64,000 nt of DNA from Sphingomonas panacis (GCF_001717955.1 NZ_CP014169.1:248001-312000); one strand, 5' to 3'; shown: positions 1-9,172, counted from the stretch's first letter. Numbers and translations are program-made. Notes: generated by a model from the sequence alone, not told the origin.

Positions 1-612
1 GTTCGCAAGGAGGACGATTGGCAGGCAGCCGTTGATCTCGCCGTATCGCGATATGGCAAGCTCGATATCGTCTGCAATGTCGCCGGCTTCGGTATTCCTG
101 GGACGATCGAAGACATGAGGATGGAGGACTACCATCGCATGCTGGCGGTCAACCTCACGGGCACGGTGATCGGGTGCCAGGTTGGACTTCGCGGCATTCT
201 TGCGTCGGGCGGCTCGGGCGCGATCGTAAATCTGTCGACGCTCGCCGCTTTGCTCGGGCCGGCGGATGCCGCCGGCTATGCAGCAGCTAAGGGCGGCGTT
301 ACCGCTTTGACGAGGACGGTCGCCATGCACTGTGCGCAGCGGCGTTATCCTGTGCGCTGTGTCGCGATCCATCCGACCTACGCCGATACGCCCAACATTG
401 ATGCCGTTGCCGCTCAGGTGGAAGGCGGGCGCGCCGCACTTTTGAGCGCGATGGCGACTCAGGTGCCGATGGGCCGCGTTTGCACCGCCGATGATATTGC
501 ATCCTCGATCCTGTTCTTGGCCTCGGATGAGGCCGCGATGATCTCCGGTTCCAGCATCGTCATCGACGGAGCGCAAAGCGCCGGCCCTCCAAGTATCCGG
601 CCGCTTGAATGA
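1..612 (+). CDS. SDR-family oxidoreductase, 5' end outside the window
   Basis: The reading frame is open from base 1, so the N-terminal Rossmann glycine motif lies upstream of the window. What remains shows the SDR core: the NVAG structural motif near the left edge, a serine in the NLSTLAAL strand, and the catalytic YAAAK (Tyr-x3-Lys) followed by a typical C-terminal region with the substrate loop and the closing IVIDGA strand. SDR enzymes of this classical type are NAD(P)-dependent alcohol/ketone oxidoreductases of about 250 residues; 203 are visible. It lies 68 bp before the aldehyde dehydrogenase on the same strand and is probably the first step of that alcohol-to-acid series. The substrate cannot be read from the sequence. 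Confidence 0.9.
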   Translation, partial: VRKEDDWQAAVDLAVSRYGKLDIVCNVAGFGIPGTIEDMRMEDYHRMLAVNLTGTVIGCQVGLRGILASGGSGAIVNLSTLAALLGPADAAGYAAAKGGVTALTRTVAMHCAQRRYPVRCVAIHPTYADTPNIDAVAAQVEGGRAALLSAMATQVPMGRVCTADDIASSILFLASDEAAMISGSSIVIDGAQSAGPPSIRPLE

Positions 613-680
613 CGTAGGCGATTTCATCGAGGGGCCACGCGGGTTCCTGCAATGAACCATTAATTGAGGAGTGTTGTGAC

Positions 681-2150
681 ATGAACATCGAGGTCCATAC
701 GAAGGCTGCGGCTTGGCACGAGCGTATTTATGTGGGCGGGTCGTGGGAGGCGGGCGCGGGGGGCGTGGTGGACGTTCGCGAGCCGGCGACTGGGGATGCG
801 ATCGCGACGGTCGGCATGGCGGGACCGGCGGACGTTGATGTGGCTGTGGCGGCGGCGGTGAAGGCGCAGGTGGCGTGGGCGGAGACGCCGGCGACGGAGC
901 GGGCGCGGGTGCTGCGCACGGCGGGTACGCTGCTCGAGGAGCGCAAGGAGGAGTTCATCGAGTGGCTGGTGCGCGAGAGCGGCTCGACCCGGTTCAAGGC
1001 GGGGTTCGAGGTGGCGAGCTTGGCCGAGCTGTATGAGGCCGCGGCGCTCCCGACGCAGCCCGAGGGCATGGTGCTGCCGTCCGGCTCGGCCGTGCGGATG
1101 AGCTTCGCGCGGCGCGTGCCCGTCGGCGTGGTGGGCGTGATCACGCCGTGGAACTTCCCGCTGGCGATGGCGCTGCGCGCGGCGGCGCCGGCGCTTGCGC
1201 TCGGCAATGCGGTGGTGCTCAAGCCCGATCCCAAGACGCCGGTGTCGGGCGGCATGCTGCTGGTGGGGCTGTTCGAGGAGGCGGGCCTTCCGCCGGGCCT
1301 GTTCAGCGTGTTGCCCGGTGGCGGCGACGTCGGCGAGGCGCTCGTGGGGCATCCCGATGTCGGGATGATCTCGTTCACCGGCTCGACGGCAGTGGGCCGC
1401 GCGATCGGCAGGACCGCGGGCGGGATGCTCAAGAAGGTGTCGCTGGAGCTGGGCGGCAACAATGCGCTGATCGTGCTGGAGGATGCGGATCTGGACAAGG
1501 CGAGCGCGGCGGGCGCCTTCGGCTCCTTCTTCCATCAGGGTCAGGTGTGCATCGCGTCGGGGCGGCATTTTGTCCACCGCAAGATCGCGGACCAGTATAT
1601 CGAGCGGCTCGCGGCGCGCGCGAACAATATCGTGGTGGGTGATCCGTTCCGCCAGGATGTGGGGATCGGGCCGATCATCAGCGCGCCGCAGCTCGCCAAG
1701 ATCGATCGGCTGGTGCAGGAGAGTGTCGGCGCGGGCGCGAGCCTGGCGGCCGGCGGGACGCATGACGGGCCGTTCTACCGTCCGACCGTGCTCGCCGGCG
1801 TCACCTCGGGCATGTCGGCCTTCACCAACGAGATCTTCGGCCCGGTCGCGCCGGTGACCGTGTTCGATGATGAAGACGAGGCGGTCGCGCTCGCCAACGA
1901 CACCGAATATGGCCTGTCGGCGGCGGTGATCAGCCGGTCGCCGATGCGGGCGCTGGCGGTCGGGCGCCGGCTCAAGAGCGGCATGGTCCATATCAACGAC
2001 CAGACCGCCATCTATGAGGTCCACGCCCCCTTCGGCGGCGTCAAGTCGTCCGGCAACGGTGCGCGCCACGGATCGCTGACTAACCATGAAGAATACACCG
2101 TCCTCCAGTGGGTCACCATCAACGACGAACCCCCAGCTTACCCGTTCTAA
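681..2150 (+). CDS. NAD(P)-dependent aldehyde dehydrogenase (benzaldehyde/vanillin dehydrogenase-like)
   Basis: This 489-residue protein has the full length of the aldehyde dehydrogenase superfamily. Visible landmarks are the cofactor-binding TPWNFP segment, the FTGST glycine motif, the general base Glu256 in LELGGNN and the nucleophile Cys290 in GQVCIASGR. The C-terminal half holds the EIFGPV and PFGG motifs. It oxidises an aldehyde to the acid using NAD(P)+ in the cytoplasm. The start ATG follows a GAGGAG-type ribosome site. Third-position GC is visibly more extreme than in the genes after it, which suggests a different recent history. It resembles the aryl-aldehyde branch of the family, but the substrate is inferred only loosely from that. 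Confidence 0.93.
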   Translation: MNIEVHTKAAAWHERIYVGGSWEAGAGGVVDVREPATGDAIATVGMAGPADVDVAVAAAVKAQVAWAETPATERARVLRTAGTLLEERKEEFIEWLVRESGSTRFKAGFEVASLAELYEAAALPTQPEGMVLPSGSAVRMSFARRVPVGVVGVITPWNFPLAMALRAAAPALALGNAVVLKPDPKTPVSGGMLLVGLFEEAGLPPGLFSVLPGGGDVGEALVGHPDVGMISFTGSTAVGRAIGRTAGGMLKKVSLELGGNNALIVLEDADLDKASAAGAFGSFFHQGQVCIASGRHFVHRKIADQYIERLAARANNIVVGDPFRQDVGIGPIISAPQLAKIDRLVQESVGAGASLAAGGTHDGPFYRPTVLAGVTSGMSAFTNEIFGPVAPVTVFDDEDEAVALANDTEYGLSAAVISRSPMRALAVGRRLKSGMVHINDQTAIYEVHAPFGGVKSSGNGARHGSLTNHEEYTVLQWVTINDEPPAYPF

Positions 2151-2307
2151 AGGGTCCGGACGGCACGCCCCGACGGTCGACGATCATAGAATGCTGCGTG
2201 ATCTGGGGCGGCCAGCTCGTGAAAATCCGCTCCAGGTCATTGCAAAATCAATCGGATCGCAGTGCTGCTGAGGAGTTGCGGTCGGTTCGTAGGGAAAAGG
2301 AAGGACG

Positions 2308-3201
2308 ATGATCAACAGGATTCTCATTGCCGGCGCAGGGCTGGTCGGATCGGAAATAGGATTTTACTGTGCGACCCGTGGGTTGGATGTCGTCATGTAC
2401 GACATATCGGCACAATCGCTCGACACTTCTCGCGCCAGCCACGGAACATATGCAGACGCATTTCGGGCCGAAGGAAAACTCAGCGAGGAAGAGGCGGCCC
2501 TGGTTCTCGCGCGCCTCAGCTATGAAAGCGACCTGTCGAAGGCGGCTGCCGATGTCGACATCGTGAGCGAGTCCGTCACGGAGGCGCTCGACATCAAGAA
2601 GGCAACCTACGAGGCCCTTTCTACGCATTGTCCGCCCCGGACGATTTTTACCACCAATACATCCACGATGCTGCCGAGCGAGATTGCGAAATTTACCGAC
2701 CGCCCGGGTCGGCTGTTGGCCTGCCATGTCGCCCGACCGATCTGGGATCATCCGATTCTCGAAATCATGCCGCACGCGGGCACCGACCCAGCCCTTGTCA
2801 CCGACATCGTCGACTTCGCGCGGCGGATCCAGCTGGTGCCGATTCTGCTCAAGAAGGAGCAGCCGGCCTATGTGTCGAACTCCATCATGGCAGCGTTCAT
2901 CACGAGCGCGCTGGATCTCGTGTCACGCGGAGTTGCGTCGTTCGAGGATGTCGATCGCGTATGGATGATCGGCACCGGTGCACCGCTCGGTCCGATAGCA
3001 TCGGTGGACATGATGGGCATCGGCACCGTGTATAACGCCCTGAGCCATCTCGCCGAGAATGAGGGACGGTCTGAGCTCCTGCCGATAACCGAATATCTCC
3101 GCACGAACTTCGTCGACAAGGGCGCACTGGGCGCCAGAAGCGGTCAGGGCTTCTACACCTATCCCAATCCGCATTTTGAGCAGGATGACTTCTTCAAATA
3201 G
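2308..3201 (+). CDS. 3-hydroxyacyl-CoA dehydrogenase family protein
   Basis: The 297-residue protein begins with a dinucleotide-binding fold (AGAGLVGSEIGFYCATRG, GxGxxG) and has the two-domain layout of short 3-hydroxyacyl-CoA / 3-hydroxybutyryl-CoA dehydrogenases. The N domain includes the NTSTMLPSEIA and ACHVARP segments; the helical C domain includes the FVDKG and GQGFYTYP signature near the end. The family oxidises L-3-hydroxyacyl-CoA, but lambda-crystallin / L-gulonate dehydrogenases share the fold, so a non-CoA hydroxy acid is possible. The ribosome site AAGGAAGG precedes the ATG closely. The HFF motif usual in FadB-type enzymes reads CHVARP here, which supports a divergent substrate. 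Confidence 0.85.
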   Translation: MINRILIAGAGLVGSEIGFYCATRGLDVVMYDISAQSLDTSRASHGTYADAFRAEGKLSEEEAALVLARLSYESDLSKAAADVDIVSESVTEALDIKKATYEALSTHCPPRTIFTTNTSTMLPSEIAKFTDRPGRLLACHVARPIWDHPILEIMPHAGTDPALVTDIVDFARRIQLVPILLKKEQPAYVSNSIMAAFITSALDLVSRGVASFEDVDRVWMIGTGAPLGPIASVDMMGIGTVYNALSHLAENEGRSELLPITEYLRTNFVDKGALGARSGQGFYTYPNPHFEQDDFFK

Positions 3202-3306
3202 GCGGGTCTCGAACCAACCGCCGACACGGGTCTCGGCTTTCGACGGCAAGGCCGCATCACATCGATCGCGCTACGGCGCGATGGAGCGAAGTGAAGGAAA
3301 CGCAAT

Positions 3307-4344
3307 ATGAAGATCGAAAACAGCTTCATCTTCGAGCGCGTCAACAAGACCGCCCGGCACACGACATTCTATCTCGAAGCCGGCTCTGTGTCCGCCACGC
3401 CGATCATCTTCGTCCATGGCTGGCCCGAACTGTCGGTGTCCTGGCGTCAGCAACTTGTCGCATTCGCCGGGCTCGGACTGCGCGCGATCGCGCCCGACAT
3501 GCGTGGCTATGGACGGTCGACCATCCACCCGCGGCACGAGGACTATGCGCTCGAAGAAGTCGTGACCGATATGATCGAGCTGCTCGATTCCCTGGGCGCG
3601 CAAAAGGCCATCTGGGTCGGCCACGATTTCGGCGCGCCGGTGGTATGGCTGATTGCGCAACATCATGTCGATCGTTGCCATGGCGTCGCCGCCATGTCGG
3701 TGCCCTATATTCCCGATGGCTTGTCCTACCGGACATTCATCCCGTTGATCGACCGCAATGTCTATCCGGAGAGCACATTTCCAGCCGGTCAGTGGGAGTA
3801 CATGCTGTTCTACGAGGAGAATTTTGAGAAGGCCCGTGCCGGGTTCGAAGCGGATATCGGAGCGACCGTACGGGCACTGTTCCGGGCGGGAGCACCCGGA
3901 GGCATGGGCCAGCCGGCGATCACGGCCTTTCCTCGCCGCAATGGAAGCTGGTTTCCGCCGGACAATAAGGCCCCCGACATGCCTCGCGATGACACCATCC
4001 TCACTCTTGAGGAGGAAAATCGGTACGTTGCGGCGCTGTCGCGAACCGGCTTTTTCGGTCCCGACAGTTATTATATGAATAATGATGCCAACATGGCTTA
4101 TTCTGCCCGGGTGAAGGATGACGGACGTCTCTCGCTGCCTACTTTGTTCGTTCATGCCGCCTATGACTATGTCTGCGCCACAGTCGACACCCGGCTTGCC
4201 GATCCGATGCGCGAGGCTTGCGACGATCTTACCGAAGCGGTCGTGAAATCTGGCCACTGGATGGCGCAGGAAAAACCGAGTGAAGTGAACGCCGCTATCG
4301 CGAAATGGTTGGCGGCGCGGCTGCCCGATCTCTGGCCTGGCTGA
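3307..4344 (+). CDS. Alpha/beta hydrolase, epoxide-hydrolase-like
   Basis: The 345-residue protein has the alpha/beta-hydrolase fold. The oxyanion-hole motif HGWP appears near residue 37 and the nucleophile elbow is GHDFG with Asp107 rather than Ser. A late SGHWMAQEKP segment supplies the catalytic histidine. An Asp nucleophile together with HGxP is the epoxide-hydrolase pattern; haloalkane dehalogenases share the Asp but need different halide-binding residues. It lies between the hydroxyacyl-CoA dehydrogenase-like gene and the dehydratase on the same strand, so hydrolysis of an epoxide or ester intermediate is plausible. No signal peptide is seen. Confidence 0.85.
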   Translation: MKIENSFIFERVNKTARHTTFYLEAGSVSATPIIFVHGWPELSVSWRQQLVAFAGLGLRAIAPDMRGYGRSTIHPRHEDYALEEVVTDMIELLDSLGAQKAIWVGHDFGAPVVWLIAQHHVDRCHGVAAMSVPYIPDGLSYRTFIPLIDRNVYPESTFPAGQWEYMLFYEENFEKARAGFEADIGATVRALFRAGAPGGMGQPAITAFPRRNGSWFPPDNKAPDMPRDDTILTLEEENRYVAALSRTGFFGPDSYYMNNDANMAYSARVKDDGRLSLPTLFVHAAYDYVCATVDTRLADPMREACDDLTEAVVKSGHWMAQEKPSEVNAAIAKWLAARLPDLWPG

Positions 4345-4420
4345 CGCCTCATCGGCTGGCTGCCATCCTGGCAGTGCGGGACAGGTGGAAGCAAGGTGCA
4401 GTGGTTCGGCTAATGGGACG

Positions 4421-6190
4421 ATGACTGCGATGACCGATGATGCGAGAAATAACAAGTCGGGCGCACCGCGTCCCCTTCGCTCGGCCGAATGGTTTGGCGG
4501 CAAGGGCAAGAACGCGATCATGTCCCGCTCATGGATGAAGAATCAAGGCTTGCCGGCCGACAGCTTCGACGGCCGCCCGATCATTGGCATCTGCAACACT
4601 TGGTCCGAACTCACACCCTGCAATGCCCATCTCCGGGACTTGGCCGAGCGGGTCAAGCGCGGCGTCTATGAGAGCGGCGGCGTGCCATTCGAGTTTCCGG
4701 TCTTCTCGGTAGGCGAAAGCACGTTGCGCCCCACGGCGATGTTGTTCCGCAACCTTGCCGCCATGGATGTCGAGGAGGCGATCCGCGGTAATCCTATAGA
4801 CGGCGTCGTGCTGCTGGGTGGTTGCGACAAGACGACCCCGGCCTTGCTGATGGGGGCGGCATCCGTCGACCTTCCCGCGATACTGGTTTCGGGCGGGCCG
4901 ATGCTGAACGGCAAGTGGCGAGGCCAGGACGTCGGATCGGGAACCGCGATCTGGAAGTTCGCCGAGATGGTGAAGTCCGGCGAGATGACGATCGATGAGT
5001 TCGTCGATGCGGAGCAGGGTATGGCGCGCTCGGCCGGGAGCTGCATGACGATGGGCACGGCTTCCACCATGGCTTCGATGGCAGAAGCGCTCGGTATGAC
5101 CCTGTCGGGCAATGCGGCGATTCCCGCCGTCGACGCCCGCCGGCGGGTGATCGCGCAGCTTTCCGGTCGGCGCATCGTCGGCATGGTGCAAGAGGATTTG
5201 AAGCCATCGGACGTGCTGACGAGGCACGCATTCGAAAATGCAATCCGGGCCAATGGCGCGGTGGGCGGCTCGACCAATGCGGTCATTCATTTGCTCGCCC
5301 TTGCTGGCCGGGTCGGCGTCGGCCTGTCGCTGGACGATTGGGACCGTCTGGGACGGGACGTGCCGACGATTGTGAACCTGCAGCCATCCGGGCGGTACCT
5401 CATGGAGCAATTCTACTATGCTGGCGGCTTGCCGGTCGTCCTGAAGGCGCTCGGTGAGATGAGCTTGCTCCATAAGGACACCCTCACCGTAAGCGGGGGC
5501 GCGATCTGGGATGAGGTAAAGGATGCGGTCAATTACGATCCCGAAGTGATTGTTTCCCGAAAAGCAGCGCTTACCCAATCAGGGGGCATAGCGGTTTTGC
5601 GTGGGAACCTTGCGCCTCGCGGAATAGTGCTGAAGCCCTCCGCGGCTTCTCCGCATCTCATGCAGCACCGCGGGCGGGCGATCGTTTTCGAAAGCATCGA
5701 AGATTATCATCTCCGGATCAACCAAGAGGATCTAGATATCGACGAGACTTGCGTGATGGTCCTGAAATATTGCGGTCCGAAAGGGTATCCGGGGATGGCA
5801 GAGGTTGGCAACCTTGGCCTCCCTGCAAAGCTTCTAAAGCAGGGCGTCACGGACATGGTGCGTATCTCGGACGCTCGCATGTCGGGCACGGCTTACGGCA
5901 CCGTGCTTCTACATGCGACGCCCGAGGCGGCCGACGGCGGCACGCTGGCGCTGGTCCGCGACGGGGACATGATTTCGATCGACGTGCCTGGCCGGTCGGT
6001 TCATCTCGAGGTGTCCGACGATGAACTCGCAACGCGTCGCGCGGCCTGGATTTCACCTGTCGAGAAATTCGATGGCGGTTATGCCGCGCTCTATGTGAAA
6101 TCGGTCATGCAGGCCGATACGGGCGCGGACTTCGACTTTCTGGTTGGCCGCCGAGGATCAAGAATACCGATGGATCGCAATGGTCATTGA
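4421..6190 (+). CDS. IlvD/Edd-family dehydratase (sugar-acid or dihydroxy-acid dehydratase)
   Basis: The protein has about 589 residues. It shows the Fe-S dehydratase signature blocks GICNTWSELTPCN, GGCDKTTPALLMGAASV and GSCMTMGTASTM, whose cysteines would hold the cluster. The opening RSAEWFGGKG...RSWMKNQG and the tail QADTGADFDFLVGRRG match the branch containing L-arabinonate and related pentonate dehydratases more than the branched-chain amino-acid enzyme IlvD. The reaction is dehydration of a 2,3-dihydroxy acid to a 2-keto acid. Two in-frame ATGs are possible, 4421 and 4430; the GGGA before them is better spaced for 4430. Two SMP-30-type lactonase-like genes nearby fit a sugar-acid or lactone pathway. 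Degraded pieces of a similar gene follow immediately. Confidence 0.9.
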   Translation: MTAMTDDARNNKSGAPRPLRSAEWFGGKGKNAIMSRSWMKNQGLPADSFDGRPIIGICNTWSELTPCNAHLRDLAERVKRGVYESGGVPFEFPVFSVGESTLRPTAMLFRNLAAMDVEEAIRGNPIDGVVLLGGCDKTTPALLMGAASVDLPAILVSGGPMLNGKWRGQDVGSGTAIWKFAEMVKSGEMTIDEFVDAEQGMARSAGSCMTMGTASTMASMAEALGMTLSGNAAIPAVDARRRVIAQLSGRRIVGMVQEDLKPSDVLTRHAFENAIRANGAVGGSTNAVIHLLALAGRVGVGLSLDDWDRLGRDVPTIVNLQPSGRYLMEQFYYAGGLPVVLKALGEMSLLHKDTLTVSGGAIWDEVKDAVNYDPEVIVSRKAALTQSGGIAVLRGNLAPRGIVLKPSAASPHLMQHRGRAIVFESIEDYHLRINQEDLDIDETCVMVLKYCGPKGYPGMAEVGNLGLPAKLLKQGVTDMVRISDARMSGTAYGTVLLHATPEAADGGTLALVRDGDMISIDVPGRSVHLEVSDDELATRRAAWISPVEKFDGGYAALYVKSVMQADTGADFDFLVGRRGSRIPMDRNGH

Positions 6191-6440
6191 CCGGCGGGTA
6201 CGGGCGCACGTTGCGGATGGGGCAAAATGGGAGAGAGATGACGTCGCGAACAAGGGCATCGATCGAAATCATGTCCCCGTCGCGGACCAGTGCGAGGAGT
6301 TGGTGCGTGGCAAGACGGCCTCGCCACAGCCGATACAGAGTTACAAGCGTGGTGGCACTCGCAGTACGTGATGCCGGTGATGCGGGGTGACACGGAGGAG
6401 CTCACGACTTTCTCGTCGGCCGCCGCCCTAAACTGCCAGC
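6191..6440. pseudogene. Scrambled remnants of a second IlvD/Edd-type 3' end
   Basis: This 266-bp gap contains two pieces resembling the 3' end of the dehydratase just upstream. Bases 6259-6290 are the exact reverse complement of 5951-5982 (32 bp), encoding LALVRDGDMISID on the minus strand. Bases 6405-6425 repeat 6133-6153 in direct orientation with two mismatches (DFLVGRR), preceded by a degenerate QYVMPVMRGDTEE that resembles the family's LY..HV.QAD tail. Neither piece has a continuous gene around it. The likeliest reading is a decayed, rearranged duplicate or the scar of a recombination event. The 32-bp match could also form a long-range inverted repeat in the mRNA. Confidence 0.5.
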
Positions 6441-6456
6441 GAACACGAAGTTACCT

Positions 6457-7425
6457 ATGGTAAGCAGAATGGAAATCCAAATGCGCCAAACTATCAAAGA
6501 CTTCAAGCTGAAGAGCAGCGACGTTACGTTTTTCGGCAAGAACCTCAATCGACCAGAATGTGTGTGGATCGATCGCGAGGGCATATGGGTCTCGGACAGT
6601 CGGGGTGGTATCGCAAGCGTCCACGATGACGACGAGCCTATGCTGATAGGCGCTGGCATCCAAGAGGTTAACGGTTTCAGCCGCCGCGCAAATGGCAACT
6701 TTGTTGTTGCTGATATTTCCGGTGGCGCCCTGTATGAGGTTGCTCCCAACGGAGACACGCACCTGCTGTTGGATGAGATTGGCGGTGCGCCATTAGGTGC
6801 GGTCAATCATGCATGGGTCGATCACGAGGACCGCATATGGGTATCGATCATGACCCGGCATCAACGATGGTATGATATGCTTAAATCAGGCCGCCGTGAC
6901 GGCTACATTATCCGCATTGACGAACGAGGTCCCGTTATTGTCGCGGACGACATCGCCTGTACAAACGAAGTAAAGGTTGGTCCAGACGGGAAATATCTTC
7001 ACGCGGCGGAGACTTTGGGAAACAAGATCATACGCTTTCCGATCTTCCCGGATGGTTCGCTTGGCGATCGTCAAACGGTCGGCCCGGAAAGTTTGGGTTA
7101 CGGCGGTTGGCCCGATGGATTTACGTTTGATGCAGACGGGAATATATGGGTGACGCTCATTTGTCGCAACGGCATTTCGGTCATCACGCCGGACGGGGCT
7201 GCGAATGTTGTATGTGAAGATGTCAACAGATTAGCTCTCGATAGTCTCGTCGCTTCGGTGCAGGACCAAACAACAGATCCCCAGCTCATCCTCGCTTGTG
7301 CAAGTGGCTTTCTTCCTCTCCCTACCAGCATTGCTTTTGGCGGCCCTGACGCGAGAACGGCTTATGTCGGATCTATCGCGATGCCATGTCTGGCCGCATT
7401 CCCACTTCCGACGTCTGGTCAGTAA
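6457..7425 (+). CDS. SMP-30/gluconolactonase-like protein
   Basis: The 322-residue protein has the six-bladed beta-propeller repeats of the SMP-30/gluconolactonase/LRE family: NRPECVWIDREGIWVSDSRGG, NHAWVDHEDRIWVS, ACTNEVKVGPDGKYLHAAET and GGWPDGFTFDADGNIWVT. The acidic and Asn residues that hold the catalytic metal in this family (N..E, D) are present in these segments. Members hydrolyse sugar-acid lactones or related esters in the cytoplasm. ATG 6457 or 6469 may be the start; neither has a strong ribosome site. Base composition is more AT-rich than in the genes before it, suggesting separate acquisition. A second, minus-strand member of the family lies about 700 bp away. Confidence 0.85.
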   Translation: MVSRMEIQMRQTIKDFKLKSSDVTFFGKNLNRPECVWIDREGIWVSDSRGGIASVHDDDEPMLIGAGIQEVNGFSRRANGNFVVADISGGALYEVAPNGDTHLLLDEIGGAPLGAVNHAWVDHEDRIWVSIMTRHQRWYDMLKSGRRDGYIIRIDERGPVIVADDIACTNEVKVGPDGKYLHAAETLGNKIIRFPIFPDGSLGDRQTVGPESLGYGGWPDGFTFDADGNIWVTLICRNGISVITPDGAANVVCEDVNRLALDSLVASVQDQTTDPQLILACASGFLPLPTSIAFGGPDARTAYVGSIAMPCLAAFPLPTSGQ

Positions 7426-7846
7426 GTCGATTCGAGAGAGCGGTAAACTGAACCCAACCACATCCTCAGAAACACTCTTATTTGTCCTCTTTTGTCCGTC
7501 CTGCAGCTGACCGACGGAAATGCCAAACGATCGTTGGCCCGCACCAGGCAGCATGTACAGGGCCGCGACGTTTCACCCTTACCCGACGAACTATCGTAAC
7601 GGTGCGAAACTGATCTGCACGAGTGACGCTCCGATATCCTCGCAAATCCGGGTATCAACCCCGCGTAAGCGCTCACTGTGCTTGCTCAATCTGGAAGCCG
7701 GAGATACTTTTGGCCGTTCCGGTGCTGAAATCACATTGCGCGAACTCGGCATAGCTCAGACGGCGTCCATTATAGGAATTTGGTAGGAATCCCTCCTTCG
7801 GACCGGTCGCCGGCACGGAACTCCTGATTAAGTGGCGAGGGTCAGG
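7426..7846. other. Gene-poor stretch between two SMP-30 genes
   Basis: About 420 bp lie between the plus-strand SMP-30 gene and a tiny minus-strand reading frame. Short open frames exist on both strands (for example 7520-7786 plus, 88 codons), but none has a ribosome site, recognisable motif or convincing composition. The right end holds the short inverted repeat GGGTC-aggtca-GACCC at about 7840-7854, which could be a weak stem between converging units. Nothing else is recognised. Confidence 0.4.
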
Positions 7847-7960
7847 TCAGACCCTAGGGAATGCCTTCAGGTAGATATCGCCGTACTGCGTAATCAGATC
7901 GATAATTCGCGATAGAATCCGTCTGAAGATGGATTGTCCGCCCTGATCAATCACTTTCAT
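7847..7960 (-). CDS. Possible 37-residue small protein
   Basis: An ATG at 7960 on the minus strand is preceded by GGAG at an 8-nt spacing and opens a 37-codon frame ending in TGA at 7847. The peptide starts MKVIDQGGQSIFRRILSRII and ends in YLKAFPRV. It alternates hydrophobic residues with Arg/Asp and would form a short amphipathic helix. It lies about 140 bp downstream of the minus-strand SMP-30 gene and could be its co-transcribed partner. I do not recognise a family. Support is limited to the ribosome site, the frame and the reasonable composition. Confidence 0.3.
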   Translation of the reverse strand: MKVIDQGGQSIFRRILSRIIDLITQYGDIYLKAFPRV

Positions 7961-8103
7961 AGCTCGCTCTCCTAAGCCCGAAAATAAATGGCCCGGGAAA
8001 TCTCCGCCTCCCTATCCATTGAAACTTCTATCGGCTCCGTCGATAATATGAAAACGCGGCCAGCGATAGGCGGGATCAGCCATGTCGGTAGGGTCATCTG
8101 GCG

Positions 8104-9027
8104 TCAGCCCGCGAAACGAGATGCCGGTTGTCCCCTGGAGCCAGGCCTGCAGACGAATAGTCCTCCCGCACCCGGTGCGGCGGCCGCGCGATCAGCCATG
8201 TCCGCAGTGAATCCCACAAAATCCCAAAGCGGTTCGGGCAAGCGCCCGGCGGCAGTCGTAATGAACAACTCTCCAAGGTCGCTGCCCCCGAACTCGCAGC
8301 TCGTGACACCTATGTCCCCGACTTCGACTCGCCCGATTTCCGCGCCATCCGGCGAAAAGCGCCGAACATCGCTCGTTCCGAAAGCCGAAAACCAGACGCA
8401 TCCTTCATCATCCACGGTCATGCCGTCGATTCCGACACCCTCACATCTAATCACGCTTCTACGATTCGAAATCGTACCACGACGTCCATCAAAATCGAAT
8501 GCGTCCACTGCGCCGGTAAAGGAATCGATATAATAAAATATCGTTCCATCCGGGCTCCAGCCTAATCCGTTTGAAAGGCCGATCCCCGAGAGCAGCGTTG
8601 ACACGCCGCCGTCTGGATCTATACGATAGAGTTCGCCTGAACTTGCGCTGCCGTCCAGAGCAAATGTCCCGGACCATAGTCGACCTTGAGGATCGCATTT
8701 GGCGTCGTTGAGCTGGACGAGGTCCGGATCCGCACCGGTTTCGGCAAATAGCTCAAGCTCGCCTTCGTGATCGAGGGTGTATATCTCAGTCCCGCTGGTT
8801 ACGATCAAACCGCCCTCCCGACGAAGGATGACGGCACCTATCTTGCGATCCAGTGTCCAAGAGTTGGTCTGACCCCACTTACCGTCTTTATCAGCCTTCC
8901 CTTCATGGATAGTACCGGATGCCTTATCTATCCACAGAACACGATCGTTCAAAATGTCCCAGACGGGGCTTTCACCGATCATATCGCGGGAGTTAACGGC
9001 TAGAGTTGCCTTCTTATCAGCGCCCAT
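8104..9027 (-). CDS. SMP-30/gluconolactonase/LRE-family protein
   Basis: The 307-residue protein is a second beta-propeller lactonase-like protein. Its family blocks are GESPVWDILNDRVLWIDKASGTIHE at the N-terminus, LNDAKCDPQGRLWSGTFALDGSASSGELYRI, GIGLSNGLGWSPDGTIFYYIDSFTGAVDAFDFD and GIDGMTVDDEGCVWFSAFGTSDVRRFSPDG. The Glu of GESP, the Asn/Asp of LSNGLGWS and YIDS, and the Asp of IDGMTVDD are the usual metal and substrate ligands. It fits the true gluconolactonase/regucalcin branch better than the copy at 6457. GGAG precedes the ATG. It is transcribed in the same direction as the TonB receptor behind it, from which it is separated by 146 bp. Confidence 0.88.
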   Translation of the reverse strand: MGADKKATLAVNSRDMIGESPVWDILNDRVLWIDKASGTIHEGKADKDGKWGQTNSWTLDRKIGAVILRREGGLIVTSGTEIYTLDHEGELELFAETGADPDLVQLNDAKCDPQGRLWSGTFALDGSASSGELYRIDPDGGVSTLLSGIGLSNGLGWSPDGTIFYYIDSFTGAVDAFDFDGRRGTISNRRSVIRCEGVGIDGMTVDDEGCVWFSAFGTSDVRRFSPDGAEIGRVEVGDIGVTSCEFGGSDLGELFITTAAGRLPEPLWDFVGFTADMADRAAAAPGAGGLFVCRPGSRGQPASRFAG

Positions 9028-9172
9028 CGTTCACTATCTCCGGTGAATTCTACATAGTTATTTGTGTCCGGTACGCCGAATGTGACCCCGCCGCGCCATA
9101 AGAGGCTCTCGACAGGGGCTTCGAGCGGGCGTTCGATCCGCAACAAGCGATAGAAATCCTGCTATAGCGGCC

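Noticed and set aside
660..2087. A 475-codon open frame antisense to the aldehyde dehydrogenase gene.
   Set aside because: It is Arg/His-rich with no recognisable domain, and is explained by extreme third-position GC in the sense gene.
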